Made by a program: the position numbers and the translations under genes. A DNA stretch of 64,000 bases from Leuconostoc lactis. Its GTDB lineage: Bacteria > Bacillota > Bacilli > Lactobacillales > Lactobacillaceae. Shown one piece after another: positions 32,810 to 42,888 of the stretch. How positions within the stretch are numbered: position 1 is the first letter of the stretch; every line of letters begins with the position of its first letter. The DNA lies in assembly GCF_007954625.1 (NCBI RefSeq), contig NZ_CP042420.1:683501-747500 (forward strand), read 5' to 3'. The notes beneath the pieces are model-generated. The model saw only the letters and a list, made by a program, of their open reading frames with translations. It had not been told where the DNA came from and made no database searches.

Positions 32810-34303
32810 TTAATCACGGCGTGTTAACTTCACGACGCCTTCCCAACGGGCAGTTTGCGGGAACATATCGATACTTTGAATGTATTCAACTTGATAAGCT
32901 TGGGTGAGATCAACTAAATCTCGTGCTAAGGTTGACGCGTTGCAAGAAATATACACAAACTTTTCTGGCTTGGTCCGTAGAATTTCACGACGCAAGGCGG
33001 TATCTAAACCAGTGCGTGGTGGATCCACCACGAGGGCATCAGCGATCCAACCTTCTGCTTGCCATTTTGGAAAGAGTTCTTCTGCCGTACCAATTTCATA
33101 TTTGGCATTAGTGATGTGATTGATTTCAGCGTTAATGTTGGCATCATCAACGGCTTCTGGAATGATTTCCATACCGCGTACTTCACCGACCTTATCTGCC
33201 AAACTCAGCCCAATTGTGCCAACACCAGCATAAGCATCCACGAGTTTATCTGCATGAGTCAAATCAAGTGCGGCAAGGGCCTCGTTATAAACAACGGTCA
33301 TTTGGGTGTAGTTTAATTGCATGAAGGCACGGGGTGACAACTGAAAAGTCTTGCCCATAATCGTTTCTTCGATGTAATCTTTACCCCATAATTTGATGGT
33401 TTCCTCACCCCAAACAATGCTTGTTCGGCCAGGATTAAAGTTTTGGAAAATACCCGTGACCTCGGGGAGTGCTTGGTTAATGGCTTCAATTAAAGCGGCA
33501 TCACCGGGGAAGCCGTCAGTGTTTGTGACAAATGTTAATTGGACTTCACCGGTTGTATGTGACGCACGCGCGACAATGGTTTTGACAGTCCCGCGATTTT
33601 TATCTTCGTTATAAATGGAAACGGATAATTTATCAAGCAAATCACGTACTGTCCGCAACACTTTCATGGTTGCTGGATCTTGCGTGTGCACAACAGGCAA
33701 ATCAACCAAATCATGACTGCTGCGCTTATACATCCCCACGCTCAGCTTATCGCCAATTTTTCGCACAGGGAATTGCGCTTTGTTGCGATACTCATAGGGG
33801 TTTGCCATACCAATGGTATCGCGTAAGTCATAATCAGTCCAGCCGCGTGGTTGGAACTTTTCCAGGGCTTGGGCAATCACGTCTTTTTTGAAGGCTAATT
33901 GTGCTGGATAAGTCATGTGTTCTAGTTCAAAGCCACCGACTTCATCTGCGTATTCATCGCGTGGGGTTACCCGATTAGGGGACTTTTCACGGATTTTGAG
34001 CACTTTAGCTGCGATGTATTTGGGTTGGACATCGGTTACCTTAACGACTGCGACTTCATCAGGTAAAACCCCAGGGACGAAAACGATTTTACGCTTGAAG
34101 TAGCCGATACCTTCGCCGTTAATCCCTAAACGCTTAATTGTTAGTGGGAAATTTTGACCAATGCGCACGTCGACCCCATCACCAGTTGCTTGGCGACGAT
34201 CTTGTCGACGGGGATCAAATTTTTTGCCGTAATAGGGCTTTTTGCCGGTTGTTGGCCGTGCTTTTTGTGCATAAGCCCGTTTTTTGTTTGTATTTTCTGT
34301 CAT
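32810..34303 (-). CDS. rlmD: 23S rRNA (uracil-5-)methyltransferase RlmD/RlmCD, without Fe-S cysteines
   Basis: 497 residues: Arg/Lys-rich N-terminus (1-45), TRAM domain (about 48-107) and a methyltransferase with SAM motif DAYAGVGTIGLSLA, VVDPPRTGLD and catalytic Cys in ISCNASTLARDL. Relatives hold a [4Fe-4S] cluster through CxxxxxCGGC plus one later Cys. Here that segment reads ADEVGGFELEHM and no cysteine other than the catalytic one remains. ATG 34303 fits the N-terminus; its only SD (AAAGGA) is separated from it by a 22-bp palindrome. It probably makes m5U in 23S rRNA. Confidence 0.93.
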   Translation of the reverse strand: MTENTNKKRAYAQKARPTTGKKPYYGKKFDPRRQDRRQATGDGVDVRIGQNFPLTIKRLGINGEGIGYFKRKIVFVPGVLPDEVAVVKVTDVQPKYIAAKVLKIREKSPNRVTPRDEYADEVGGFELEHMTYPAQLAFKKDVIAQALEKFQPRGWTDYDLRDTIGMANPYEYRNKAQFPVRKIGDKLSVGMYKRSSHDLVDLPVVHTQDPATMKVLRTVRDLLDKLSVSIYNEDKNRGTVKTIVARASHTTGEVQLTFVTNTDGFPGDAALIEAINQALPEVTGIFQNFNPGRTSIVWGEETIKLWGKDYIEETIMGKTFQLSPRAFMQLNYTQMTVVYNEALAALDLTHADKLVDAYAGVGTIGLSLADKVGEVRGMEIIPEAVDDANINAEINHITNAKYEIGTAEELFPKWQAEGWIADALVVDPPRTGLDTALRREILRTKPEKFVYISCNASTLARDLVDLTQAYQVEYIQSIDMFPQTARWEGVVKLTRRD

Positions 34304-34310
34304 ATTGATG

Positions 34311-34332
34311 ATGTGCGTGAGCTCACGCACAT
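34311..34332. repeat. Perfect 22-bp palindrome between the rlmD SD and start codon
   Basis: ATGTGCGTGAG followed by its exact complement. It lies between the rlmD Shine-Dalgarno (AAAGGA, about 34336-34341 on the minus strand) and ATG 34303. Folded in mRNA, it would bring SD and start to a normal spacing. It could instead be an operator. Confidence 0.85.
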
Positions 34333-34429
34333 GTCCTTTCTGCAATGCAATGCCATGGTGACGTTGTTACCTATTCAGTATAACAGCTCTGGGCTGATAA
34401 AATAATTTACAAAAGTGAGTGTTTTACAC

Positions 34430-34457
34430 TTGCGTTATAATACAAAAGTGGTATAAT
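34430..34457 (+). promoter_or_regulatory. Promoter upstream of the HTH gene and clpL
   Basis: TTGCGT (34430-34435), 16-bp spacer, TATAAT (34452-34457). The inverted repeat AGTGTTTTACACT (34418-34430) abuts the -35. I see no CtsR tandem heptads or CIRCE element. Confidence 0.55.
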
Positions 34458-34483
34458 GATAATCGTAAAGGAGATGGGGGAAA

Positions 34484-34546
34484 ATGAAGGGGAGCATAAG
34501 CTTTACTGATCGTCACCACATTCATGTGCGCGGTCAGACAAAATAG
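34484..34546 (+). CDS. Possible 20-residue small ORF upstream of the HTH gene
   Basis: ATG 34484, preceded by AAGGAG at about ten bases, opens 20 codons to TAG 34544-34546 (MKGSISFTDRHHIHVRG...). It is rich in His and Arg near its end. It lies 25 bases before the HTH gene in the same expected transcript. It could be a leader peptide, a small protein or chance; only the SD and placement support it. Confidence 0.35.
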   Translation: MKGSISFTDRHHIHVRGQTK

Positions 34547-34570
34547 ATAAATTAGTTGGAGCAAACGATC

Positions 34571-34804
34571 ATGAAATTTGATATTAAGGCGTATTTAGAT
34601 GATAATTCGCTCACGATTTATCGGGTAGCGAAGGCGTCTGGTTACGGCTATACAACGATTCATAAATCGTTTAACAAAACACAATCAGACGCAACTAGTT
34701 TAAATGTTAGAGATTTGGATGCACTTGCTAAGGCTCAAAATAAGGCCATGTGGGAAGTGCTTCGCGATCTAGAAAATTTTTATTTCAACCCTGAGGGACG
34801 TTGA
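34571..34804 (+). CDS. Small XRE-like helix-turn-helix protein (77 aa)
   Basis: MKFDIKAYLDDNSLTIYRVAKASGYGYTTIHKSFNK reads as a short helix-turn-helix of the XRE/Cro type, where 'TIYRVAKASGYGYTTIHK' would hold the two key helices. The rest is a helical cap ending DLENFYFNPEGR. ATG 34571 follows TTGGAG by ten bases. It lies 79 bases before clpL in the same direction. A role in controlling clpL is possible but untested. Confidence 0.75.
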   Translation: MKFDIKAYLDDNSLTIYRVAKASGYGYTTIHKSFNKTQSDATSLNVRDLDALAKAQNKAMWEVLRDLENFYFNPEGR

Positions 34805-34883
34805 ACCGTTATTTGATATCAGCGCAGTTGGGGCTTGACGCAGATAATTTTGATTATAACTTAAGATAAGAGGGGATATACTT

Positions 34884-37127
34884 ATGGCAAATAACAACTT
34901 TTTCGATGATCCATTCGGATCTGACATGAACGAAATTTTTAACAACATGATGGGTAACATGAACGGTTTCAACACTGAAAACCGTCGTTACTTGATCAAC
35001 GGACAAGAAGTGACACCTGAACAATTTGCAGAATATCGTCAAACTGGTAAGTTGCCACAAAGCACACAACAAGGACAAGTTGCTGGGAACGGTCGCATGG
35101 CTGCACAACAACCTGGACAAGTTAAGCAAGAAGGCATCTTGATGAAGCTTGGTCGTAACTTGACGGCTGAAGCGCGTGAAGGTATGCTTGATCCAGTTAT
35201 TGGTCGTAACAAAGAAATTCAAGAAACAGCTGAAATCCTTGGTCGTCGTACAAAGAACAACCCAGTATTGGTTGGTGATGCTGGTGTTGGTAAGACAGCA
35301 GTTGTTGAAGGTTTGGCACAAGCCATTGTGAATGGTGATGTCCCAGCCGCAATTAAGGACAAGGAAATCTTCTCAATTGATATTTCAAGTCTTGAAGCTG
35401 GTACACAATACCGTGGTGCCTTTGAAGAAAACATCCAAAACTTGATGAAGGAAGTTAAGGCTGCCGGTAACATCATCTTGTTCTTTGACGAAATCCACCA
35501 AATCCTAGGTGCCGGTTCAACTGGCGGTGAAGATGGCGGTAAGGGATTGGCTGATATCATCAAGCCAGCTTTGAGCCGTGGTGAAATTTCAGTTATTGGT
35601 GCGACAACACAAGACGAATACCGTAACACAATCATGAAGAATGCCGCATTGGCACGTCGTTTCAATGAAGTAACGGTTAATGCGCCATCAGCAAAGGATA
35701 CATTGGAAATTCTTAAGGGTATTGCGTCATTGTATGAAAAGCACCACCATGTTGAATTGCCAGAACCAGTATTGAAGGCTGCAGTTGACTATTCAATTCA
35801 ATACATTCCACAACGCTCATTGCCAGATAAGGCCATTGATTTGTTGGATATGACAGCTGCGCACTTGAGTGCTAAGAACCCTGTTACAGATAAGGTAAGT
35901 CTTGAAAAGCAACTTGCTGAAGCTAAGGAAAAGCAAGAAAAGGCTGTTGCTGACGAAGACTTCGAAGCTGCTTTGATGCACAAGAACAAGATTGCCGATT
36001 TGGAAAAGGAAATTGCTGGCGCAGACAAGGCAACTAAGGTTGTTGCAACAACAAACGATGTGGCTGAATCTGTTGAACGTTTGACTGGTATCCCAGTATC
36101 ACAAATGGGTGCTTCAGATATCGAACGTTTGAAGACAATCGGTTCACGTTTGGCTGGTAAGGTTATTGGTCAAGATGAAGCGGTTAACATGGTGGCACGT
36201 GCCATCCGTCGTAACCGTGCCGGATTTGACGAAGGTAACCGTCCAATCGGTAGCTTCCTATTTGTCGGTCCTACTGGTGTGGGTAAGACAGAATTGGCTA
36301 AGCAACTAGCCCTTGATATGTTTGGTTCAAAGGAAAACATCATCCGCTTGGATATGTCAGAATACTCAGACTTGACAGCCGTATCAAAGTTGATTGGTAC
36401 AACAGCCGGTTACGTTGGTTATGACGACAACAGCAACACATTGACTGAAAAGGTACGTCGTAATCCATATTCAATTGTCCTATTGGATGAAATTGAAAAG
36501 GCTAACCCACAAGTTTTGACATTGTTGTTGCAAGTCATGGATGATGGTCGTTTGACTGATGGTCAAGGTAACGTTGTGAACTTCAAGAACACAGTGATTA
36601 TCGCAACATCAAACGCTGGCTTCTCAGACAAGAGCGAAGGTGAATTAATGGACCGTTTGGCACCATACTTCCGTCCAGAATTCTTGAACCGATTTAACGG
36701 TGTGATCGAATTCTCAGCTTTGACAAAGACAGATTTGAAGCACATTGTGAACTTGATGTTGGACGATGTGAACGAAACATTGGCTAAGAAGGACATCACG
36801 TTGACAGTGACTGATGCCGCCAAGGAATACTTGATTGAACAAGGCTATGATGAAGCAATGGGTGCACGTCCACTTCGTCGCGTGATCGAACAACAAATCC
36901 GTGATCAAGTGACGGACTTCTACCTTGAAAATCCTGAAGAAAAGCACTTGCGTGCTGACTTAGTTGACGACAAGTTGATCATTTCTGCTTTGACTGACGA
37001 TGATGTCGTGAATGAAGATGAACAACTTCGTGAAGCTTCAGATGCTGAAGCCGATAAGGGCGAAGCTAACAAGGGTGAAGCTCGTAAGGGCAAGGATCAC
37101 AAAGGCAAGTCTGATAAGAAGAAGTAA
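34884..37127 (+). CDS. clpL: ATP-dependent chaperone ClpL (Clp/Hsp100)
   Basis: 747 residues. The N-terminus is short, Asn/Met/Phe-rich ([20 protein letters not shown]) with [25 protein letters not shown], as in ClpL, and lacks the double Clp-N domain of ClpC. AAA1 has Walker A GDAGVGKT (about 132), a short coiled middle domain with a UvrB/C-like stretch follows, and AAA2 has GPTGVGKT (about 462). It ends in a Lys-rich repeat tail ([13 protein letters not shown]). Strong codon bias signals high expression. ClpL disaggregates proteins under heat and other stress. Confidence 0.92.
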   Translation: MANNNFFDDPFGSDMNEIFNNMMGNMNGFNTENRRYLINGQEVTPEQFAEYRQTGKLPQSTQQGQVAGNGRMAAQQPGQVKQEGILMKLGRNLTAEAREGMLDPVIGRNKEIQETAEILGRRTKNNPVLVGDAGVGKTAVVEGLAQAIVNGDVPAAIKDKEIFSIDISSLEAGTQYRGAFEENIQNLMKEVKAAGNIILFFDEIHQILGAGSTGGEDGGKGLADIIKPALSRGEISVIGATTQDEYRNTIMKNAALARRFNEVTVNAPSAKDTLEILKGIASLYEKHHHVELPEPVLKAAVDYSIQYIPQRSLPDKAIDLLDMTAAHLSAKNPVTDKVSLEKQLAEAKEKQEKAVADEDFEAALMHKNKIADLEKEIAGADKATKVVATTNDVAESVERLTGIPVSQMGASDIERLKTIGSRLAGKVIGQDEAVNMVARAIRRNRAGFDEGNRPIGSFLFVGPTGVGKTELAKQLALDMFGSKENIIRLDMSEYSDLTAVSKLIGTTAGYVGYDDNSNTLTEKVRRNPYSIVLLDEIEKANPQVLTLLLQVMDDGRLTDGQGNVVNFKNTVIIATSNAGFSDKSEGELMDRLAPYFRPEFLNRFNGVIEFSALTKTDLKHIVNLMLDDVNETLAKKDITLTVTDAAKEYLIEQGYDEAMGARPLRRVIEQQIRDQVTDFYLENPEEKHLRADLVDDKLIISALTDDDVVNEDEQLREASDAEADKGEANKGEARKGKDHKGKSDKKK

Positions 37128-37150
37128 TTAGCTGCGTGATCATACGTGAT

Positions 37151-37185
37151 AAGTCGATAAACCTAACGGTTTGTCGGCTTTTTTG
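37151..37185 (+). terminator. Intrinsic terminator of clpL
   Basis: AAGTCGATAAACC (37151-37163), loop TAAC, GGTTTGTCGGCTT (37168-37180), then TTTT; two G:T pairs. Confidence 0.9.
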
Positions 37186-37252
37186 TTATCCGAAAGATAG
37201 CAACATTAGCGTGCATGATATAATAAAATGATTAAACATAAAGGATGCAAAG

Positions 37253-38245
37253 ATGATTATCCAACATGCGATGTTACATATTCTAGACACGAATACAGGC
37301 AGCCTCATCGCTTCACAAGGAGAGATGCCCTTAGATAATGCTGGCGTACAAGCGTATATTGAAAAACTGGTCGCTAAAGTGTCAGCCGGGGATGTGAAAC
37401 AAGGCACTTTGACAGCGCAAGATTATCTGGCAACGATGCTGGCTAATCCTGATTTTTCAGAGATGACGACGGCGTTAGCCACAAAATTATTTGATCTTAT
37501 TGCTGCTAGTGACGCTGTGCCAGCCGGGGATGTGCTGAGCTTTTTGGCGACGTCAGATGATGGCCCAATCTTTGGCTTACTCAAGCTGAATTTTTCACCG
37601 CGTTATGCGCACACTGTGACCTATATTGACGATCAAATGGTGAACAATTTGGTGTTGAACCAAACGGTTTTACCGGCCAGCAGTCAAACCGTTGATGAGG
37701 CGATTATCGTTGATTTGACGACGCAACGTTATCAGTTATTAGAGAAAAAATATGTGATTGATGGCCAGCGTTGTGCTTATTTTTCGGAAAAGTTTCTGGC
37801 GTTGACACCCGAAACGTCGTTGAAAGAAAATATTCAGACCATTAAGCGGACTGTGAAAGCCGTGGCTGAAAAATTTGACGACATACCGGCGCATGAAGCA
37901 TTAGCGATGACTCAGGCAGTCATTTATGACGGCTTATCAACGGGATAGATTGATACAACTGCAATTGCTGAACAAGCGTTTCCAGATAATTTGACGGCCC
38001 AAGCGCAATATCAAGAAAAGTTAACCGAAAAAGCGGTTGCGCCCAAAGTACCGGTCGAGAATACGCCAAAATATGAAAAGAAGTATCGCGTGCAAAAATT
38101 TAAATTAGATTCAGGGATTGAAGTTTCCATCCCAATGGCTGTCTATCAAGATCGCTCAAAAGTCGAATTTATCAATCATGACAATGGCACAATCTCACTG
38201 GTCATTAAAGATATTGAACAAATTGCCAATAAGTTTTCAGTGTGA
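37253..38245 (+). pseudogene. Nucleoid-associated protein (NdpA/37-kDa family) interrupted by an in-frame TAG
   Basis: The first frame (231 residues from ATG 37253) begins MIIQHAMLHILDTNTGSLIASQG and continues through KEKYxxxx-type core segments to ...DGLSTG, then TAG at 37946-37948. The same reading frame continues without a shift to 38245 (IDTTAIAEQAFPDNL ... VEFINHDNGTISLVIKDIEQIA), giving a combined length of about 330 residues, the usual family size. One base change (for example AAG, CAG or GAG to TAG) explains it. The C-terminal part has no SD. Such proteins associate with the nucleoid. Sequencing error or stop readthrough are alternatives. Confidence 0.8.
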
Positions 38246-38346
38246 CAGTATCAATTATTGGGTACAGAACCATTTACTGCTATAATGAGGAAAATAGGAT
38301 AAGGTAAGAAAGGGCTAAGTTAGTTATAACTTGGATAAACAATGTC

Positions 38347-39285
38347 ATGCCATACGCAGATTCTTATGTTGCAAAAATTCGTGAACGAGTGGGGCACGAT
38401 TTTGAATTAGTGATGCCTACAACCGATGTGGTGATTGAAAACCCACAAGGTGAATTGCTGATGATTTATAATCGGGATTTTGACGGTTGGGCGTTTCCTG
38501 GAGGTTACGTTGAACCAGAATTGTCTTGGCAAGAGAATGCCGCACGAGAAGCGACCGAAGAAGCGGGCATTACGGCTGACCCGAAAAAGCTACAATTGAT
38601 TGGGACAGTGTCCGGCAAACAATTTGTGGCGCATTATCCAAATGGCGACCGTGCAAAACTTTATACGACGGTTTTTCATTTAACGGATTGGACGGCTGAA
38701 CAAACAGGTATTGACGAGACGGAAATCGATGCCAAAAAGTGGGTCTCCCCCCAAACAATTGACCATATGCACCTCACGTTTGCAGGGCGGGCCGTATATC
38801 GTTTATTTAGAAAGTACCAAGCATCTGGCGCTGTCCAAAATATCACGCTTGATTCAGCCTTACAGCGCTTTGTGGATGCGCAAAACGGCGAAATTGTCGG
38901 GGTTAATACGTATACAGATGCGTTAGCAGAATTAAGTCAGGGTGAAAAGCAGACGCATTGGATGTGGTACGTCTTACCACAATTACGTGCTTTGGGTAAA
39001 AGTGAACGGGCCATTTATTATGGGCTAGCTGATGCCAAAGAGGCACAAGCTTACTTGGCAGATCCAGTACTTCGGACGCGTTTAGAGGCGATTGTCGCCA
39101 CGACGCTGGCATTGGCAGGTAACGATCCAGTGGCTGTGTTTGGCGCAGTAGATACACCAAAGTTCCAAGCCAGTTTGACGCTATTTAACCAAGTTGCGCC
39201 GGAGACGCCCCTTTACCAACAAGCACTTGATAAATATTTTAATGGTGTGCAACACGCTGAAACATTGGCCTTGTTAGCACAATAA
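38347..39285 (+). CDS. NUDIX hydrolase fused to DUF1810
   Basis: 312 residues. The N-terminal NUDIX domain (about 20-150) has its box at 53-75: G53, R67, E68, E71, E72 and G74 are in place, but the first Glu of GX5E is Leu59 (Glu58 is one position off). The C-terminal DUF1810 domain (about 163-312) includes SALQRFVDAQNG, KQTHWMWYVLPQLRALG, YYGLADAKEAQAYLADP and ASLTLFNQVAP. DUF1810 proteins are of unknown function. The SD is weak. The fusion suggests both domains act on one nucleotide-type compound, which is inference. Confidence 0.85.
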   Translation: MPYADSYVAKIRERVGHDFELVMPTTDVVIENPQGELLMIYNRDFDGWAFPGGYVEPELSWQENAAREATEEAGITADPKKLQLIGTVSGKQFVAHYPNGDRAKLYTTVFHLTDWTAEQTGIDETEIDAKKWVSPQTIDHMHLTFAGRAVYRLFRKYQASGAVQNITLDSALQRFVDAQNGEIVGVNTYTDALAELSQGEKQTHWMWYVLPQLRALGKSERAIYYGLADAKEAQAYLADPVLRTRLEAIVATTLALAGNDPVAVFGAVDTPKFQASLTLFNQVAPETPLYQQALDKYFNGVQHAETLALLAQ

Positions 39286-39312
39286 AAAAGCATGCCGTGG
39301 CATGCTTTTTTA
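39284..39312. terminator. Bidirectional terminator between the NUDIX-DUF1810 gene and panE
   Basis: A6-GCATGCC, GT, GGCATGC-T6. Confidence 0.92.
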
Positions 39313-40308
39313 TTAAGCGCCAGTATAATCTGGGGCTAACTTATTAACAGGTGGCGTGAACTCACGCATTGATTCAGCCAAGTGGACGAAATTGGTGACC
39401 AAACGATGATTTGGAGCTTGGGTACCGTGTTGATCCGCAAGGTCTGCAATCCAGCCGTTGATATAATCAACTTCGGTTGGCCGTCCCTTCACAAAGTCTT
39501 GGTACATAGAAGGAAAATGGAGGGGATTGGCCACGTTTGAGACATAGTCAACTTGCGCCACCATATCATCGCGACTTTCGATGAGTTCAATACCAGCAGC
39601 TTCAGCGGCATCGTACGCTTCGTTGATGAGTGGCCGGGCAATGCCTTCCAGGAAATTATCATAAGCCATTAATTGGCCCATCCGTGATTGAAACATCGTT
39701 GCAATTGAGTTCTCAACGGCATTGAAGAAGACTTTAGTCAGCAGTGTACCCATGAAATTTTCAGTGTAACTTGGGTTTAAATGCGCAGCTTTAAAGTCAG
39801 CTAGGAGCGCATCCATGGTTGCGGAAGGTTTCTCTGTCAAATTGGCATAGACAGAAGAACCAGCGCCTTCAGCGCCCATAAAGTCGACGTCGCCAAAATC
39901 ATTTAAGACAGTGGCGATCATGGCTGTGCCGCCAATAATGTGTTCATCATCGAAATATTGCTGTAGTTTTTCAATATGGCCCATGCCATTCATAGCACCT
40001 AAGGCTGTTTGACCAGGTTTGAATTTTGGTGCCAGACGATCGAGGGTATCTTGTAGCTGCATTTGCTTCATAAAGAAAATCCAGACATCAGGCTCGCCAT
40101 CATATTCCTCGGGTGAGAAAATGTTAATTTTAATGTCATGACGATCTTTGTGGTCACGTGATTTCCAAACTTTGTCGCCTTGCGCACGAATCTTATCTAA
40201 ACTCGCCTGGGTAGGTTCAACAAAGTCTACTGGGACACCTGCATTTTCCTGAAGGAGAATACCGTATCGCAATCCCATTGCGCCTGCGCCAACTACTGCA
40301 TATTTCAT
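39313..40308 (-). CDS. 2-dehydropantoate 2-reductase family (PanE/ApbA)
   Basis: 331 residues. The N-terminal NAD(P)-binding fold starts MKYAVVGAGAMGLRYG, the conserved NGMGHIE lies near residue 107, and the catalytic Lys is probably in GTLLTKVFFNAVENS near 190. The family reduces ketopantoate to pantoate, but lactic acid bacterial members also reduce branched-chain or aromatic 2-keto acids to D-hydroxy acids. No other pantothenate gene is nearby, so the narrower role is open. Confidence 0.85.
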   Translation of the reverse strand: MKYAVVGAGAMGLRYGILLQENAGVPVDFVEPTQASLDKIRAQGDKVWKSRDHKDRHDIKINIFSPEEYDGEPDVWIFFMKQMQLQDTLDRLAPKFKPGQTALGAMNGMGHIEKLQQYFDDEHIIGGTAMIATVLNDFGDVDFMGAEGAGSSVYANLTEKPSATMDALLADFKAAHLNPSYTENFMGTLLTKVFFNAVENSIATMFQSRMGQLMAYDNFLEGIARPLINEAYDAAEAAGIELIESRDDMVAQVDYVSNVANPLHFPSMYQDFVKGRPTEVDYINGWIADLADQHGTQAPNHRLVTNFVHLAESMREFTPPVNKLAPDYTGA

Positions 40309-40430
40309 CGTATCGATCTCCTATCGTCATATAATGATATAATTCTAATGTTTATCACATTTTAAGTCAAGGGTATTTTTAATCTTTTTGGCTATGAACA
40401 TTGTGAAATTTACCGTATAATAAGAGATAG

Positions 40431-41483
<1,053 letters not shown>

Positions 41484-41491
41484 AGCATAAT

Positions 41492-41526
41492 AAAAAAGCA
41501 CCAAGCCATTTGGCATGGTGCTTTTA
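41492..41526. terminator. Bidirectional terminator between trpS and the LCP gene
   Basis: A6-GCACCAAGCC, ATTT, GGCATGGTGC-TTTT (one A/A mismatch in the stem). Confidence 0.88.
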
Positions 41527-42696
41527 TTGTGCTGTGGTTGTATCGGTCTCGTCGCTACTATTATCGTCTACTGGACGTAATGATGCTGCGATGTTGGCGA
41601 GACTTGATGGAATTTTACCGCCGTAAGGGCGGCCAGTTTTCTCGGCTTTAAGACCAAGGGCTTTTCTGGCGAGATCCGTGACCCGTTGCTTTTCCTTTTG
41701 TGGTATCACTTCATAAGAGACATCGTTACCGGCAGCATCGGGATAATTGGTGGTCACACCTTGCATGTGTTCGGTGGTAATATGATTTTTAGCTTTAATA
41801 TATTTGCTAGCCATTGTTGTCATATCACCAAACGTCAGGTCAGTTCGCACATTTTTAGAAATAGTGGCCATGAACTTGTCATTGAGTAAGCTGGACACAT
41901 TGGCCGACTTTTTGATGAGGCCTTCTAAAACTAAGCGTTGCCGTTGCTGACGACCATAATCACCAGTCGGATCACCGTAACGCATGCGTGAAAAGGCCAG
42001 AGCAGCATCGCCATTCATAACCGTTTTGGAAGCGGACCAAGTCGCACCGTTATCGTCAGAATGCTCATATTTGTTACTGTTCTTATGGAAACGGTAGAGA
42101 TTAGGCCCGTAATTGTGGGCAGTTTCTTGACTATAGGTAAAATCAAGTGGTGACTTTACGGAAATACCACCAACTTGATCAACCATAGTTGCTAGACCAC
42201 CCATATTGACGAGGGCATAGAAGTCGATGGGGATGTTCAAAAATGATTCCACCGTCTTAATTGACGTAGCTGTGGAACCAAAGGCGTAAGCTGCGTTCAA
42301 TTTTTGTGGGAAAGTATTTTCATAACCGGCAATTGAGACCATGGCGTCGCGAGGGAGCGAAATCATAGTTGTTTGTTCAGTTTTAGGGTTGATGATCAAC
42401 AGCATCATGGAGTCAGTACGCCCACGATAGGTGCGACCTAATTCACCAGTATCCGTACCATACAATAAAACAGAAATTGGGCGACCACTTTTAATCACTT
42501 CGGATACATCACGTGATTTGGTGAGGCCAGCACCGGCATATGATTTGTCGATGACACCTTTTGTGTTGTGAATGGTTAACCAAGCAAAGCAGCCGATCAC
42601 AAACGTCATAATAGCAATACCAATAAAAATCAGATTGCGTAGCTTGTGCTTTGGCGCTTGATATCGGTGCGTACGTGAATCTGATTGGGGATCCAT
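41524..42696 (-). CDS. LytR-CpsA-Psr (LCP) family cell-wall glycopolymer ligase
   Basis: 390 residues: short cytoplasmic N-terminus, one membrane helix (about 20-43), then an extracellular LCP domain with ISVLLYGTDTGELGRTYRGRTDSMMLL, ISLPRDAMV, KLNAAYAFG and AFSRMRYGDPTGDYGRQQRQR. These hold the Arg and Asp residues that bind the polyprenyl diphosphate. LCP enzymes attach teichoic acids or capsule to peptidoglycan. The C-terminus is low complexity (DDNSSDETDTTTAQ). AGGAGAC precedes its ATG. Confidence 0.93.
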   Translation of the reverse strand: MDPQSDSRTHRYQAPKHKLRNLIFIGIAIMTFVIGCFAWLTIHNTKGVIDKSYAGAGLTKSRDVSEVIKSGRPISVLLYGTDTGELGRTYRGRTDSMMLLIINPKTEQTTMISLPRDAMVSIAGYENTFPQKLNAAYAFGSTATSIKTVESFLNIPIDFYALVNMGGLATMVDQVGGISVKSPLDFTYSQETAHNYGPNLYRFHKNSNKYEHSDDNGATWSASKTVMNGDAALAFSRMRYGDPTGDYGRQQRQRLVLEGLIKKSANVSSLLNDKFMATISKNVRTDLTFGDMTTMASKYIKAKNHITTEHMQGVTTNYPDAAGNDVSYEVIPQKEKQRVTDLARKALGLKAEKTGRPYGGKIPSSLANIAASLRPVDDNSSDETDTTTAQ

Positions 42697-42888
42697 ATGA
42701 ATAAGTCTCCTAAAATGTTGCTAGATTTGCCTATCATATTCAACAATATGATAGGACTCACAATTATAATTATCATAACACTTGAATATAAAGACAAGGT
42801 TAAAAAAGTGCCAGATCGTGAATTTAAGCAAATGATACTGGCTATAATGGTACAATTGTTGTGATCAACAGACAAGGGAGTTAATAGC

